Positions 24,892 through 33,565 of a DNA stretch of 64,000 nucleotides are shown here, piece by piece (within the stretch, counting starts at the first letter, position 1; every line of letters starts with the position of its first letter). This stretch comes from Paeniglutamicibacter sp. Y32M11. Its GTDB lineage: Bacteria; Actinomycetota; Actinomycetes; Actinomycetales; Micrococcaceae. Below the pieces are notes generated by a model. That model made no database searches and had not been told where the DNA came from. It was given only the letters and a program-made list of their open reading frames with translations. The DNA is taken from the NCBI RefSeq assembly GCF_019285735.1, contig NZ_CP079107.1, positions 3,038,001 to 3,102,000 on the forward strand, read 5' to 3'. The position numbers and the translations under genes are program-made.

Positions 24892-26920
24892 CCCCGTACT
24901 GGTCCTTGGCATCGACGGCCGCTCCGGCGCCGGAAAAAGCACACTTGCCGCCGAGCTGGCCACCCAGTTACGCCGCCACCGTGAGGTAGCGCTCTTCCAC
25001 CTCGAGGACATTTACCCCGGTTGGGACGGCCTGCAGGCAGGAACCGAAGCCTACGTTCAGCAGGTTCTGACACCCCTGGCCCGCGGCGACGCCGCGGCGT
25101 GGAAAAGCTGGAACTGGAACACCAAAACCTTTGGACCGACCTCCACTCTTGATGCGGCCCCGGTGATCATCATCGAGGGCGTGGGCGCAGGCTGCGCCGC
25201 CGCCCGCGAATTACTTGGTGTACTGATCTACGTCCAGGTCCCCGATGCCACCCGCAAGGAACGGGCGCTGGAGCGGGACGGGGAGATTTTTGCCGCGCAC
25301 TGGGAGCAGTGGGCCGAGCAGGAAAACCTCTACCTGAGCGCCGACCCGGTACCAGAACATGCGGATATCACGGTGGACAACCGGGCGGATGGTTCGGCCC
25401 CAACCCATGTCTTGCGGGCCCTGCTCACCCTGCCCGCCGCGCAGGTGGTCCTGGCCGCCGAGCGCGCCGAGGCTGCGGCGCTTGCCCCGGAGCATCGCTG
25501 CCTGAGCGCGGCACCGGATGCCGCGGCGCTTTTTGCTGCGCTGTACCCCGAGGAACAGCACGCGGTGCTCCTCGAATCCAGCAACCTCAGTTTTGCCGAT
25601 CCTCGCGCCCGCAACAGGTACTCGATCATGGCCGCGGCCACCACCGATGCCTGCTCCGTGTATGAACACCGCGCCGGCTCCGGGGTGTTGCGCACCGGAA
25701 GTGCTTTGGCCCGCACCTCGTCCGGATTCTTCAGCTGGTTGGCTTCGGCCTGGGATACCGGTGCTTTGCTGTCCCAGGCTCCCTCATTGCCGTTCCTCCC
25801 CGGATGGCTGGGGTATCTGGGTTATGAACTCAAACGCGAAACCGGAGGCAGCAACAATCTCGCCTCCATCGATCCCGCACACCCACCTGACGCGGCACTG
25901 ATCCGTCCGGCTCAGGTGGTCATCATCGATCACCACAGCGCCACCGTGCACCTGCTCGCCTCCCCGGAAAGTGAACCGGCAGCCTTTTTTGCCCGCGTCG
26001 GCACGCTCCTTGAACAGCTTCCGTCCTCCCCACCTCCGGTACTACCGGCACCGCTCGCCGCACAATTCAGCGTGCGAGATCAGCGCGAAAGCTACCTGGC
26101 CAAGGTGCTGGCGGCCAAGGAACAGATTCGCCTCGGTAATAGCTATGAGGTCTGCCTGACCACCTCGCTACATGCCGCAACTGTCCCCTGTGCCCCGTGG
26201 GATAACTACCTGCTGTTGCGTGAGCGCAACCCGGCACCCTTCGCGCATTACCTGCGGTTTGGGGACCTCGCGGTCGCCAGCACCTCCCCCGAACGCTTCC
26301 TCTCGGTCGGTGCCGAGGGCTGGTTACGGGCCGAACCCATCAAGGGAACCCGGCCACGGGGAGAGACCAAACAGCAGGATGCCGCGCTGATCCACGAGCT
26401 GGAGACCTCTCCGAAGGATCGGGCGGAGAACATCATGATCGTTGATCTCTTGCGCAATGACCTCTCCCACTTCGCCCAACCCGGCACGCTGTCGGTGCCA
26501 CGACTATGCGCCATCGAGTCCTACGCGACCGTCCACCAGATGGTCTCCACCATCGACGCGAAGCTACGCCCCGGGGCCCCGCGCGCCGAGGCCATTGCCG
26601 CGGCATTCCCGGCCGGGTCAATGACCGGTGCGCCAAAGGTTTCGACCATGGCCATCCTTGATTCCTTGGAAGATGGTCAGGCCCGCGGGCTCTATTCAGG
26701 ATCCGTCGGTTACTTTTCCGCCACCGGGGCAGCGGATCTTTCGGTGGTCATCCGCACGTTGGTGATGCTCAGGAATGAGCATGCCGAAACCTGGGACCTG
26801 AACCTCGGTGTGGGCGGGGCCATCACCGCAGATTCGGACCCGCAAGAGGAATGGGACGAGGTACGGACCAAGGCCTTTGGGGTGCTCTCGGCCCTCGGCT
26901 CGGTTTTCCCCGCGGAGTGA
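24881..26920 (+). CDS. pabB: Fusion: P-loop (uridine-kinase-like) domain + aminodeoxychorismate synthase component I
   Basis: About 679 residues. Residues 1-190 form a P-loop NTPase with Walker A GIDGRSGAGKST, HLEDIYPGWDGL and VIIIEGVGAG, most like uridine-kinase/AAA proteins. Residues about 200-679 are a chorismate-binding domain; PIKGTRPRGE carries the lysine diagnostic of PabB (anthranilate synthase has PIAGT), followed by DLLRNDLSHF, IESYATVHQM and GSMTGAPKVS. It would convert chorismate to aminodeoxychorismate for p-aminobenzoate and folate. No PabA glutaminase gene is visible in the window. The start is uncertain: GTG at 24881 brings the P-loop near the N-terminus, ATG at 24827 is an alternative. 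PabC is encoded 1.6 kb downstream. Confidence 0.85.
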   Translation: MATSPVLVLGIDGRSGAGKSTLAAELATQLRRHREVALFHLEDIYPGWDGLQAGTEAYVQQVLTPLARGDAAAWKSWNWNTKTFGPTSTLDAAPVIIIEGVGAGCAAARELLGVLIYVQVPDATRKERALERDGEIFAAHWEQWAEQENLYLSADPVPEHADITVDNRADGSAPTHVLRALLTLPAAQVVLAAERAEAAALAPEHRCLSAAPDAAALFAALYPEEQHAVLLESSNLSFADPRARNRYSIMAAATTDACSVYEHRAGSGVLRTGSALARTSSGFFSWLASAWDTGALLSQAPSLPFLPGWLGYLGYELKRETGGSNNLASIDPAHPPDAALIRPAQVVIIDHHSATVHLLASPESEPAAFFARVGTLLEQLPSSPPPVLPAPLAAQFSVRDQRESYLAKVLAAKEQIRLGNSYEVCLTTSLHAATVPCAPWDNYLLLRERNPAPFAHYLRFGDLAVASTSPERFLSVGAEGWLRAEPIKGTRPRGETKQQDAALIHELETSPKDRAENIMIVDLLRNDLSHFAQPGTLSVPRLCAIESYATVHQMVSTIDAKLRPGAPRAEAIAAAFPAGSMTGAPKVSTMAILDSLEDGQARGLYSGSVGYFSATGAADLSVVIRTLVMLRNEHAETWDLNLGVGGAITADSDPQEEWDEVRTKAFGVLSALGSVFPAE

Positions 26921-26935
26921 GCACGGCGCGCCCAG

Positions 26936-28426
26936 CTATTGCAGGGTGGCCGAAAGCCGTGCCACGTTATCGATCCAACGGCTGAAGATCGAGCGTTGAT
27001 TCCACTGAGCCAGCGTCAACTCGGTGGAATTGGCCCGGTACTCGTCCTGGACCTTCATCAGCTCGCTGACTAGGTCCGCACCCAGCAGCATCAGCGTGAT
27101 CTCCAAATTTAGCGAGAAGGAACGCATGTCCATATTCGAGGAGCCCATCACCACCACCTCATCGTCGACCGCCATGCATTTTGAATGCAGCACCGCCGGT
27201 GCGTGATACCGGTAGATGCGGACTCCCGCCCGCAACAAGGCCTCGTAATAGGACTGCTGGGCGTGCTGGACCAGCGCTTGGTCTCCCTTTTCACAGACGA
27301 AGAGTTCCACCGCCACCCCGCGCTGGGCGGCGGTGGTGATGGCGTAGAGCAGCGAGTCGTCGGGAACGAAGTAGGGGCTGGTGATCGAGAGACGTTCCGT
27401 GGCCGAATAGATCAGGGTGTTAAAGAGTCGCAAGTTATTCTCCGCCTCAAACCCCGGCCCACTGGGTACCAGCTGGCCAATGTCCTCCCCCGCATCCGTA
27501 TCCAGGTTCTCATCCCCATGATCCTCGACCAGGTCATGGAGCAGGTCTTCATCGGTTTCCTGCGACCAGTCGGTGGCAAAAACGACGTCGAGGCTGGTCA
27601 CCAAGGGGCCCCGAACCTTCACCATGAGTTCCACCCACTGCCGACCGATGGCGTGGGCACTGGCCCGCTTGTAGCCCGGCTCGATGAGGTTCTGACTTCC
27701 GGTGAAGGCCACCGAGCCATCAACGACCACAATCTTGCGATGATTACGCAGATCCGGACGACGCCACCGGCGCTGGAAGGGGGCCAGTGGCAGCATCTGA
27801 CGCCATAAGATCCCCGAAGCGCTCATCCGCTTCACCAGCGATCGATAGCCCTTGACCCGTATTGTCCCCAGGTGATCAAAGAGCACGCGGACCTTCACCC
27901 CACGCTCCACCGCGCGTTCGAGCGCGTCGAGGATCGGTTCCACATAATTCTCATCCAACCCGATGATGTAGAACTGCACGTGAACGTAGTGTTGGGCCTT
28001 ATCGATTTCCAGGCGCATCTGATCCAAGGATTCGCGGTAGCCGGTAATAAATTCCACGGCATTGCCCGATTGCAGCGGCAAGGCACCCAGGGTCCTATTG
28101 AGTTCAACCGCCGAGCCCACCCAATCGGGGGCATCCGGTGCCCATCGCTCCCCAATAAGGTGCTGGGTGGCGTCAAGGATGCTCTGGTTGACCCGACTCT
28201 GGCGCTCAATACGGCGGCGTGAAAGTTTGATGTTGGCCATCATGAGATAGAGCAGTAAACCAAAGCCCGGCAAAAGGAAGATGGTCAGCAGCCACGCCAT
28301 CGCGGTGGTCGGTCGCCTGTTCCCCGGCACAACACCGATCATCAGGATCCTGATGGTGAGCTCCACACCGACGGCGATTGACCACAGGGCGGCCCAAATA
28401 TTCACCGCGTCGTTGCCCTCGCTCAT
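26936..28426 (-). CDS. cls: Cardiolipin synthase (phospholipase D family)
   Basis: 496 residues. Two N-terminal membrane helices (IWAALWSIAVGVELTIRILMI and TAMAWLLTIFLLPGFGLLLYLM) and two HKD motifs: HRKIVVVDG with FTGSQN near residue 230, and HSKCMAVDD with GSSNMD near residue 420. It joins two phosphatidylglycerol molecules to cardiolipin at the inner membrane. ATG at 28426 has AGGAGGGG upstream. It lies convergent to the PabB fusion with only 15 bases between stops and no hairpin there. Confidence 0.93.
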   Translation of the reverse strand: MSEGNDAVNIWAALWSIAVGVELTIRILMIGVVPGNRRPTTAMAWLLTIFLLPGFGLLLYLMMANIKLSRRRIERQSRVNQSILDATQHLIGERWAPDAPDWVGSAVELNRTLGALPLQSGNAVEFITGYRESLDQMRLEIDKAQHYVHVQFYIIGLDENYVEPILDALERAVERGVKVRVLFDHLGTIRVKGYRSLVKRMSASGILWRQMLPLAPFQRRWRRPDLRNHRKIVVVDGSVAFTGSQNLIEPGYKRASAHAIGRQWVELMVKVRGPLVTSLDVVFATDWSQETDEDLLHDLVEDHGDENLDTDAGEDIGQLVPSGPGFEAENNLRLFNTLIYSATERLSITSPYFVPDDSLLYAITTAAQRGVAVELFVCEKGDQALVQHAQQSYYEALLRAGVRIYRYHAPAVLHSKCMAVDDEVVVMGSSNMDMRSFSLNLEITLMLLGADLVSELMKVQDEYRANSTELTLAQWNQRSIFSRWIDNVARLSATLQ

Positions 28427-28518
28427 TCAGGCCCCTCCTTGCCAGCGGGCGTTTACCCGATGGATCTCAGCCTACCGGCAGCAGTCGATGAACGGCGCGC
28501 AGAGCACCCCGACGGCGG

Positions 28519-28524
28519 TAATCT
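28519..28524 (+). promoter_or_regulatory. -10 element for a leaderless pabC transcript
   Basis: TAATCT, seven bases, ATG at 28532; no ribosome site. The same arrangement as at trmB. Confidence 0.5.
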
Positions 28525-28531
28525 GGTATCC

Positions 28532-29407
28532 ATGACTGCACTTGTGTTCCTTGACGCCGAGAATTCCACCGGCCGTATCGCCAACGCCGCCACCGCCCAG
28601 CTCTCCGTGCTTGACCAAGGAGTGACGCGCGGGGACGGGATTTTCGAATCGATGCTCTACACCCAGGGGGTCGTGCGCAAGATTGATGCTCACCTCGCGC
28701 GGTTGCGCGTCTCGGCATCAACCTGCGACCTCATCCTCCCGCACGAGGAGCGCTGGCGCGCGGCCATCAGCACCGCCGTGGCCGCCTTCGATGCGGCGAC
28801 CCCGAGCGACGAAGCGGTCGTGAAACTGGTGGCCACCCGGGGCCCCGAGGGCACCTCGGAAGGAACCTGCTGGGTGATGGTCTCCGCCGCCGCCGAATCT
28901 GGACGCTTGCAGCGTGAGAACGGCGTCTCGGTGATGCTGCTGGATCGCGGCTATGACTCGCGGGCCGCCGAGCGCGCCCCGTGGTTGCTCATGGGTGCCA
29001 AGACGCTGTCCTATGCGGTGAACATGGCCGCCCTGCGCCACGCCAAAAAGCAGGGCGTGGAGGAGGTCATCTTCACCTCCAGCGACGGCATTGTGCTGGA
29101 GGGCCCGACCTCAACGGTCTTGCTGGCCCACCGCGACGGCGATATCAAGCGATTGATCACCCCGACCCTGGAAACGGGGATTCTGCCGGGAACCACGCAG
29201 GGCGCCATTTTTGAGGCGGCTCGTGTGGCCGGGTGGGAATTGGGTTACGGACCGCTGACCCCCGAACACCTGATGGATGCCGATGGGGTGTGGCTGGTCT
29301 CCAGCATCCGGCTGCTCGCTCCGGTGAATTCCATCGACGGCACCGCCCTGAAGCTGGATCGGGAATTGCACGCCGAACTCACCGCGATGGTGAACAACAT
29401 CGCCTAG
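28532..29407 (+). CDS. pabC: Aminodeoxychorismate lyase (class IV aminotransferase fold)
   Basis: 291-residue PLP enzyme predicted to release pyruvate from aminodeoxychorismate, giving p-aminobenzoate. Visible: QLSVLDQGVTRGDGIFES, the PLP lysine in GAKTLSYAVNMAALRHAKKQG, VLEGPTSTVLL and PGTTQG with the family spacing. Class IV also includes branched-chain and D-amino acid transaminases; proximity to the PabB fusion supports PabC. Start at 28532 is set by the leaderless promoter element and homology; the frame itself opens earlier, at 28439. Confidence 0.85.
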   Translation: MTALVFLDAENSTGRIANAATAQLSVLDQGVTRGDGIFESMLYTQGVVRKIDAHLARLRVSASTCDLILPHEERWRAAISTAVAAFDAATPSDEAVVKLVATRGPEGTSEGTCWVMVSAAAESGRLQRENGVSVMLLDRGYDSRAAERAPWLLMGAKTLSYAVNMAALRHAKKQGVEEVIFTSSDGIVLEGPTSTVLLAHRDGDIKRLITPTLETGILPGTTQGAIFEAARVAGWELGYGPLTPEHLMDADGVWLVSSIRLLAPVNSIDGTALKLDRELHAELTAMVNNIA

Positions 29408-29435
29408 GCGCGGCAGCTACCAATCGGGAGATACC

Positions 29436-29903
29436 GTGAGTCGCACCTTGGTGCAGTTGGTCCCCGCCTCCTACGTGGTTTTCCTGCGTGCGGAAACGGT
29501 CTTGCTGCAATTGCGGCAGAATATGGGGTTCCTTGATGGGCACTGGGCGTGCGCGGCCGCCGGGCATGTGGAGGCCGGTGAATCCGCCTCCGCTGCGGCG
29601 CTGCGCGAAGCCCGTGAGGAAATGGGTGTGCGGATTCGTCCCCAGGATCTGCTCCCCCTGGGCACGCTGCACCGCAGTTCTGGTGCCAGATCGCCACTCG
29701 GGCATCGTGTTGACTTCTTTTTCCGTGCCACCGTCTGGGAGGGCAGCGCCAGCATCATGGAACCGGACAAATGCGCGGACCTACAGCGGTTTGATCTGGC
29801 CAGGCTACCGGAGCCCATGCCCGAGCACGAACGCTTTGTGCTCGAACATCTGGCCGCCGGTACCCTGCCGGCGATCGCTTCGCTGGGCTTTGACGAAAGC
29901 TGA
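29436..29903 (+). CDS. Nudix hydrolase
   Basis: 155 residues. The Nudix box is complete: GHVEAGESASAAALREAREEMGV (G-X5-E-X7-REUXEEXGU), near residues 44-66. It hydrolyses a nucleoside diphosphate linked to some group X; the substrate cannot be assigned. GTG at 29436 has CGGGAG eight bases upstream, 28 bases after pabC, so co-transcription is likely. In folate synthesis a Nudix enzyme removes pyrophosphate from dihydroneopterin triphosphate, but this is only a contextual possibility. Confidence 0.9.
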   Translation: MSRTLVQLVPASYVVFLRAETVLLQLRQNMGFLDGHWACAAAGHVEAGESASAAALREAREEMGVRIRPQDLLPLGTLHRSSGARSPLGHRVDFFFRATVWEGSASIMEPDKCADLQRFDLARLPEPMPEHERFVLEHLAAGTLPAIASLGFDES

Positions 29904-29914
29904 TTGAGCACAAC

Positions 29915-29943
29915 GGTCGGTGGCACCAGCTGTGCCACCGACC
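29915..29943. terminator. 12-bp perfect hairpin between Nudix and ECF genes
   Basis: GGTCGGTGGCAC (29915-29926) and its exact complement (29932-29943) around CAGCT, between convergent stops at 29903 and 29959. Confidence 0.75.
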
Positions 29944-29958
29944 CGTGCACAGGGTTTT

Positions 29959-32334
29959 CTACCCCCAGAGCAGGTTCCACGTTCCCAACAGCATGGCCGC
30001 GACGGTGGCTCCGGCTCCCACGAGCAGCCCGGCCGCCACGACTCCGGCATCACGCAAGGTATAGCTCGAGGCCCGCAGCCAGGTCCGCTCGCTAGTTCCG
30101 AATCCCTTGGCTTCCATGGTCACCGCCAGCCGCGATGCCCGACGGATTCCCTGAACCAGTAATCCGAAAACCTGGCCCAGGTTGGCGCGCAGACGCGCGC
30201 CGAGCGAACCGCGTGCACCCACTCCGCGGGCCCGGCGCGCCATGCCCAGAGTGGTCCATTCCTCGATCAGCAATCCCAGCAGCCGCATGCCCGCCAGCGC
30301 GCCAAGCACAAAGCGGTGTGGAAGTTTGGCCTTCTGCGCCAGCGCGTTCGCCAGATCGGTGGGGTCGGTGGTGAAGAGCACCAAGACCGCCGGGATGGCC
30401 ACGGCAAAGGCGCGCAGACCCGTCGCGATGCCGGCCTCCACCGAACCCTGGGTGATGGTGAAGATCCCGAGATCCACTAGTAGCGCCCCGGAGTCGTTTC
30501 CCACCAGGGCGGTGCCCCAGGCACCAAAGAGCGCCGCCACCAGCAGTGGCCAGCCGCGGGCGGCAAAGCGGGTGATGGACAGTCCCGCCAGCGGGAGAGC
30601 CAGCAGGGTCACCAGGACCACCAGACCGCTGGAGACGGGATCCATGGACACGATCAGCGGGAGGGTCGCCAGGACCACCGCGACCAGCTTGGCCAGCGGG
30701 TTGGCCTTGCCCAGAAAGCTGGCGCTACCGCGGGCATCTGCCTCCAATAATCCCGCCGGTGCCTTCTGCGCGGAACCGGATACCGTTTCCGGGCGAGCAG
30801 CAGGCTCCAGCACAAAGCTGTGGGCACCCAAGGCATCGGCAAAATCCCGATCGTGGGTCACCGCGATGATCGCTGTTCCGCTGCTGAGTTCCTCACGCAG
30901 CAGCTGGGCCAGTTCGCGCCAGGTGTTAGCGTCTTGGCCGAAGGTTGGTTCATCGAGAATCAGCACCCGCGGGGAGGCCGCCAACACCGTGGCGACGGAG
31001 AGTCGCCGTTTCTCCCCACCGGAGAGGGTGAACGGGTTGGCCTCGGCGAGGTGTTCCAGCCCCAGACGTTCCAAGAGCGCGGAGACCTTCGCCTCGATCT
31101 GTTCTACGCTAAAGAGTGCCTTGCCGTTGGTCGGATCGGTGGCGTGAGCCGGCCCGAAGGCCAATTCCTCGCGCACCGTATTGGTCACAAATTGGTGTTC
31201 TGGTTCCTGAAAGACCGAGCCAATGCGGCCCACCAGTTCCGCTGCCCGCCAGTTATATGGCCTATTTTCACCGCCTGCGGCGAGCTCCCCGGCGGCCAGT
31301 ATGCTCCCGGAGGTTTGGGGCAATAGTCCGCCCAGGGTCAGGGCGAAGGTTGATTTCCCTGACCCGTTGGCCCCACTGATACACCATGCCTCGGAGCTCT
31401 TGATGCGCAGCGAAAGGTTACTGGCGGCGGGCGCTCCACCGCGATGTCGGCTCACCGAAACGTCGCTGGCCTCCAACAATAATGCGCCGCGGCCTTGAGA
31501 CACCGGCAGCGGATCGAGCAACGGGGTATAACCGGGGACCCAGACCCCGGCGTTGCTCAGTTCCTCGGCAATGACTCCGGGGGCAAAAAGTTCCGCGGGG
31601 GTTCCCTGATGGGCGACTCCCCCGCCAGGTTCCAAGACGATCACCGTATCCATGTGTTCTGCCCATGCATCAAGGCGATGTTCCACCACCACGAGTGTTG
31701 CCCCGCTGGCGTTCACGGCACTGATGACCGCATCACGCACCTCCAGCACCCCGTCCGGGTCCAGGTTGGCGGTGGGTTCATCGAGCAGCACCAGCCCCGG
31801 GCCCATGGCCAGGATCCCGGCCAGGGCCAGACGCTGCTTCTGTCCGCCGGAAAGGGCAGCGGTGCGGTGATCTAGTGGCACCTCAAGGCCCACCGCGGCA
31901 AGCGCCTCGGTGATGCGTCGGGCGATTTCCTCCGGTTCAACGCAGAGGTTTTCGGCGCCAAAGGCCACATCGTCCCCGACCCGGGCCTGGACCACCTGAG
32001 TTTCGGGGTCCTGCTGCATCAGTCCTACCAAGCCGCGGCCCAACCCCGCGGGGGCACCGTCAAGAAGCAGCTCGCCCTCCGAATGGGCTTCGTCATCCTC
32101 GTGCAGGACACCGGCCAGCGCGTAGAGCAGCGTGGATTTTCCCGCGCCGGAAGGCCCGGCCAGAAGGACCCTGGACCCGGCGGGGATCTGAAGATTCAGA
32201 CCCGAAAGCGCTGGGGCAGCACGGTCCGCATGTCTCCAGCCCCAATTTTTGGCGCTGATAGACACGGCCGTGGCGTTCGGGCGCAATGGCCGGTTTCCAC
32301 TTTCCGCGGCATGCAACATCGATGCGGTTCCCAT
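29959..32334 (-). CDS. Fused ECF energising module YkoD-YkoC (two ATPases plus T component)
   Basis: 791 residues. Two ABC ATPase domains in tandem: Walker A GPSGAGKST, SGGQKQRLALAG, LLDEPTANLDPDG in the first half, and GANGSGKST, SGGEKRRLSVAT, LILDEPTFGQD in the second (about 260-510). The last 240 residues are a membrane T component (KLVAVVLATLPLIVSMDP, then the coupling helix region WTTLGMARRARGVGARGSLG). In Bacillus ykoD and ykoC are separate genes, so this is a fusion. With the upstream S component under a TPP riboswitch it would import a thiamine precursor, probably hydroxymethylpyrimidine. ATG at 32334, 16 bases after the S gene. Confidence 0.9.
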   Translation of the reverse strand: MGTASMLHAAESGNRPLRPNATAVSISAKNWGWRHADRAAPALSGLNLQIPAGSRVLLAGPSGAGKSTLLYALAGVLHEDDEAHSEGELLLDGAPAGLGRGLVGLMQQDPETQVVQARVGDDVAFGAENLCVEPEEIARRITEALAAVGLEVPLDHRTAALSGGQKQRLALAGILAMGPGLVLLDEPTANLDPDGVLEVRDAVISAVNASGATLVVVEHRLDAWAEHMDTVIVLEPGGGVAHQGTPAELFAPGVIAEELSNAGVWVPGYTPLLDPLPVSQGRGALLLEASDVSVSRHRGGAPAASNLSLRIKSSEAWCISGANGSGKSTFALTLGGLLPQTSGSILAAGELAAGGENRPYNWRAAELVGRIGSVFQEPEHQFVTNTVREELAFGPAHATDPTNGKALFSVEQIEAKVSALLERLGLEHLAEANPFTLSGGEKRRLSVATVLAASPRVLILDEPTFGQDANTWRELAQLLREELSSGTAIIAVTHDRDFADALGAHSFVLEPAARPETVSGSAQKAPAGLLEADARGSASFLGKANPLAKLVAVVLATLPLIVSMDPVSSGLVVLVTLLALPLAGLSITRFAARGWPLLVAALFGAWGTALVGNDSGALLVDLGIFTITQGSVEAGIATGLRAFAVAIPAVLVLFTTDPTDLANALAQKAKLPHRFVLGALAGMRLLGLLIEEWTTLGMARRARGVGARGSLGARLRANLGQVFGLLVQGIRRASRLAVTMEAKGFGTSERTWLRASSYTLRDAGVVAAGLLVGAGATVAAMLLGTWNLLWG

Positions 32335-32350
32335 GAGGTGCTCCGCGGTC

Positions 32351-32974
32351 CTAGAGGATCGGCTCGGTGGCTGCCCTGCGGCTGGACAGCGCTCCTAGTG
32401 CACCGGTCTTGGCCAGTGCACGGGTACCGAAGAAGGAGAGCAGTCCGGCGATGATGACACCGGAAATGGTCATGAATACCACGTAGATCACCAGCATGTT
32501 GGTGGTGTATTCGGGGAACCAACGGAAAATGAAGGCGTCATTGATGCCGCCGAATAATCCGGTGGCGGCCCCGGCCAGCAGGGCAACGGGCAGGTTGTAG
32601 CGGCGGTAGCGGAACGCGGCGAAGACCGCTTCGGCGCCCAATCCCTGAATCAGTCCGGAGACCAGCACGGTCCAGGAGTATTCGGAGCCCAGTAGGGCCG
32701 AGACCAAGGCTGCGACCATTTCGCAGAAGAGCGCGGCGCCGGGCTTGCGAATGATCAGTGCGCCGAGGACAGCGGGAAATAGCCACATTCCGGACAGCAG
32801 TGCCGAGGACGGCGGGAAGGCCAAAAAGAGGACATCTAGCAGATGGTGCCCGGTGTTCCAGGCCCAGAAGATGACGCCGGATGAAACGGCGATCACTGCG
32901 GCAATAACAATGTCAACCACTCGCCAGGTTGCTGGCGCCGAAGATTGCCCGGTGGGTTGGTGGGTGGTGCTCAT
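32351..32974 (-). CDS. ykoE: ECF S component, YkoE family (thiamine/HMP)
   Basis: 207 residues, about six membrane segments. The N-terminal WRVVDIVIAAVIAVSSGVIFWAWN and SALLSGMWLFPAVLGALIIRKPGAA fit YkoE/ThiW-type substrate-capture subunits of energy-coupling-factor transporters. Substrate inferred from the TPP riboswitch upstream: the thiamine pyrimidine precursor or thiamine itself. ATG at 32974 has AAGGAGG nine bases upstream, inside a hairpin, so the start is decided by that site (the frame opens at 32998). Confidence 0.9.
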   Translation of the reverse strand: MSTTHQPTGQSSAPATWRVVDIVIAAVIAVSSGVIFWAWNTGHHLLDVLFLAFPPSSALLSGMWLFPAVLGALIIRKPGAALFCEMVAALVSALLGSEYSWTVLVSGLIQGLGAEAVFAAFRYRRYNLPVALLAGAATGLFGGINDAFIFRWFPEYTTNMLVIYVVFMTISGVIIAGLLSFFGTRALAKTGALGALSSRRAATEPIL

Positions 32975-32983
32975 GGTGATGAT

Positions 32984-33003
32984 CCTCCTTGGATACAAGG
33001 AGG
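32984..33003 (-). promoter_or_regulatory. Ribosome-site-sequestering hairpin of the TPP riboswitch
   Basis: CCTCCTTG (32984-32991) and CAAGGAGG (32996-33003) pair perfectly around a GATA loop; read on the minus strand, the AAGGAGG ribosome site for ykoE is one arm. This is a plausible OFF-state expression platform for the upstream aptamer. Confidence 0.7.
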
Positions 33004-33037
33004 GGAGGGAAAACCGTTACTGGCACCCCTGAGAACT

Positions 33038-33140
33038 CGACTTCCTTCGCCGGTACTAGCCGGAGCAGGTTCGAGGGTCTGCGACTATTCGCACTCTCAG
33101 CGCCTACAGCGAATAACTTCGCTGCGACGCTCCCCTGTCG
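33038..33140 (-). promoter_or_regulatory. TPP riboswitch (THI element)
   Basis: Minus-strand aptamer with conserved blocks in order: P1 arm CGAC, GGGGAGCG, CTGAGAGT, ACCCTCGAACCTG, a CCGG-CTAGTA-CCGG stem, then CGAAGGAAG and the closing GTCG P1 arm. These are the canonical THI-box segments. It sits in the leader of the ykoE operon and would reduce expression when thiamine pyrophosphate is high. Confidence 0.95.
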
Positions 33141-33187
33141 TGATGGTTTCAGTTGTTCGATGCTACCTCACGATAGGCTGGGGAAGG

Positions 33188-33193
33188 TAAAAT
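33188..33193 (+). promoter_or_regulatory. -10 element for the DUF4235 gene
   Basis: TAAAAT, 24 bases before the ATG at 33218, leaving a short leader containing GGGAGAG. -35 not clear. Confidence 0.4.
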
Positions 33194-33217
33194 TTTCGCC
33201 AGACGTCGGGAGAGCCC

Positions 33218-33472
33218 ATGAACAGCTTAATGAAACTAATCGGTCCGGCCATTTCTCTTGCCGCAGGCTTCCTTGGAGGAAAGCTCGTTGACAAGGCATG
33301 GATGGGTTTCACCGGTCAGCAGCCGCCCAAACGCGGCAACAAGGAAGCCCAGGCCGAGGCCAGTATGCGTCAAATCATCGGCTTCGCAGTTCTTTCGGCC
33401 ATCACCGCTGCCCTCATTCAGGTGTTCACCGACCGCGGCACCCAGAAGGCCATCGCTCGCTTCACCAAGTAG
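33218..33472 (+). CDS. DUF4235 membrane protein
   Basis: 84 residues, two hydrophobic helices: LIGPAISLAAGFLGGKLVDKAW and a second near the C-terminus (IIGFAVLSAITAALIQVFTDRGTQKA). The pattern of W in KAWMGFTG and RGT after the second helix matches DUF4235, a small actinobacterial family of unknown role. ATG at 33218 has GGGAGAG just upstream. Monocistronic, ending in a strong hairpin. Confidence 0.8.
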   Translation: MNSLMKLIGPAISLAAGFLGGKLVDKAWMGFTGQQPPKRGNKEAQAEASMRQIIGFAVLSAITAALIQVFTDRGTQKAIARFTK

Positions 33473-33507
33473 TCTCCTGCCGGCGGCGGCCTTCGCCCCG
33501 CTGATAT

Positions 33508-33547
33508 AGCGAAGGGGACAAGAACTCGCGTTCTTGTCCCCTTCGCT
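33508..33547. terminator. Perfect 18-bp bidirectional hairpin between DUF4235 and mrpG
   Basis: Arms 33508-33525 and 33530-33547 are exact reverse complements with a TCGC loop. It is located between convergent stops at 33472 and 33566. A TTTTT stretch lies about 18 bases beyond on the plus strand. Confidence 0.8.
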
Positions 33548-33565
33548 GTCTCTGGCGGAGTCTTT

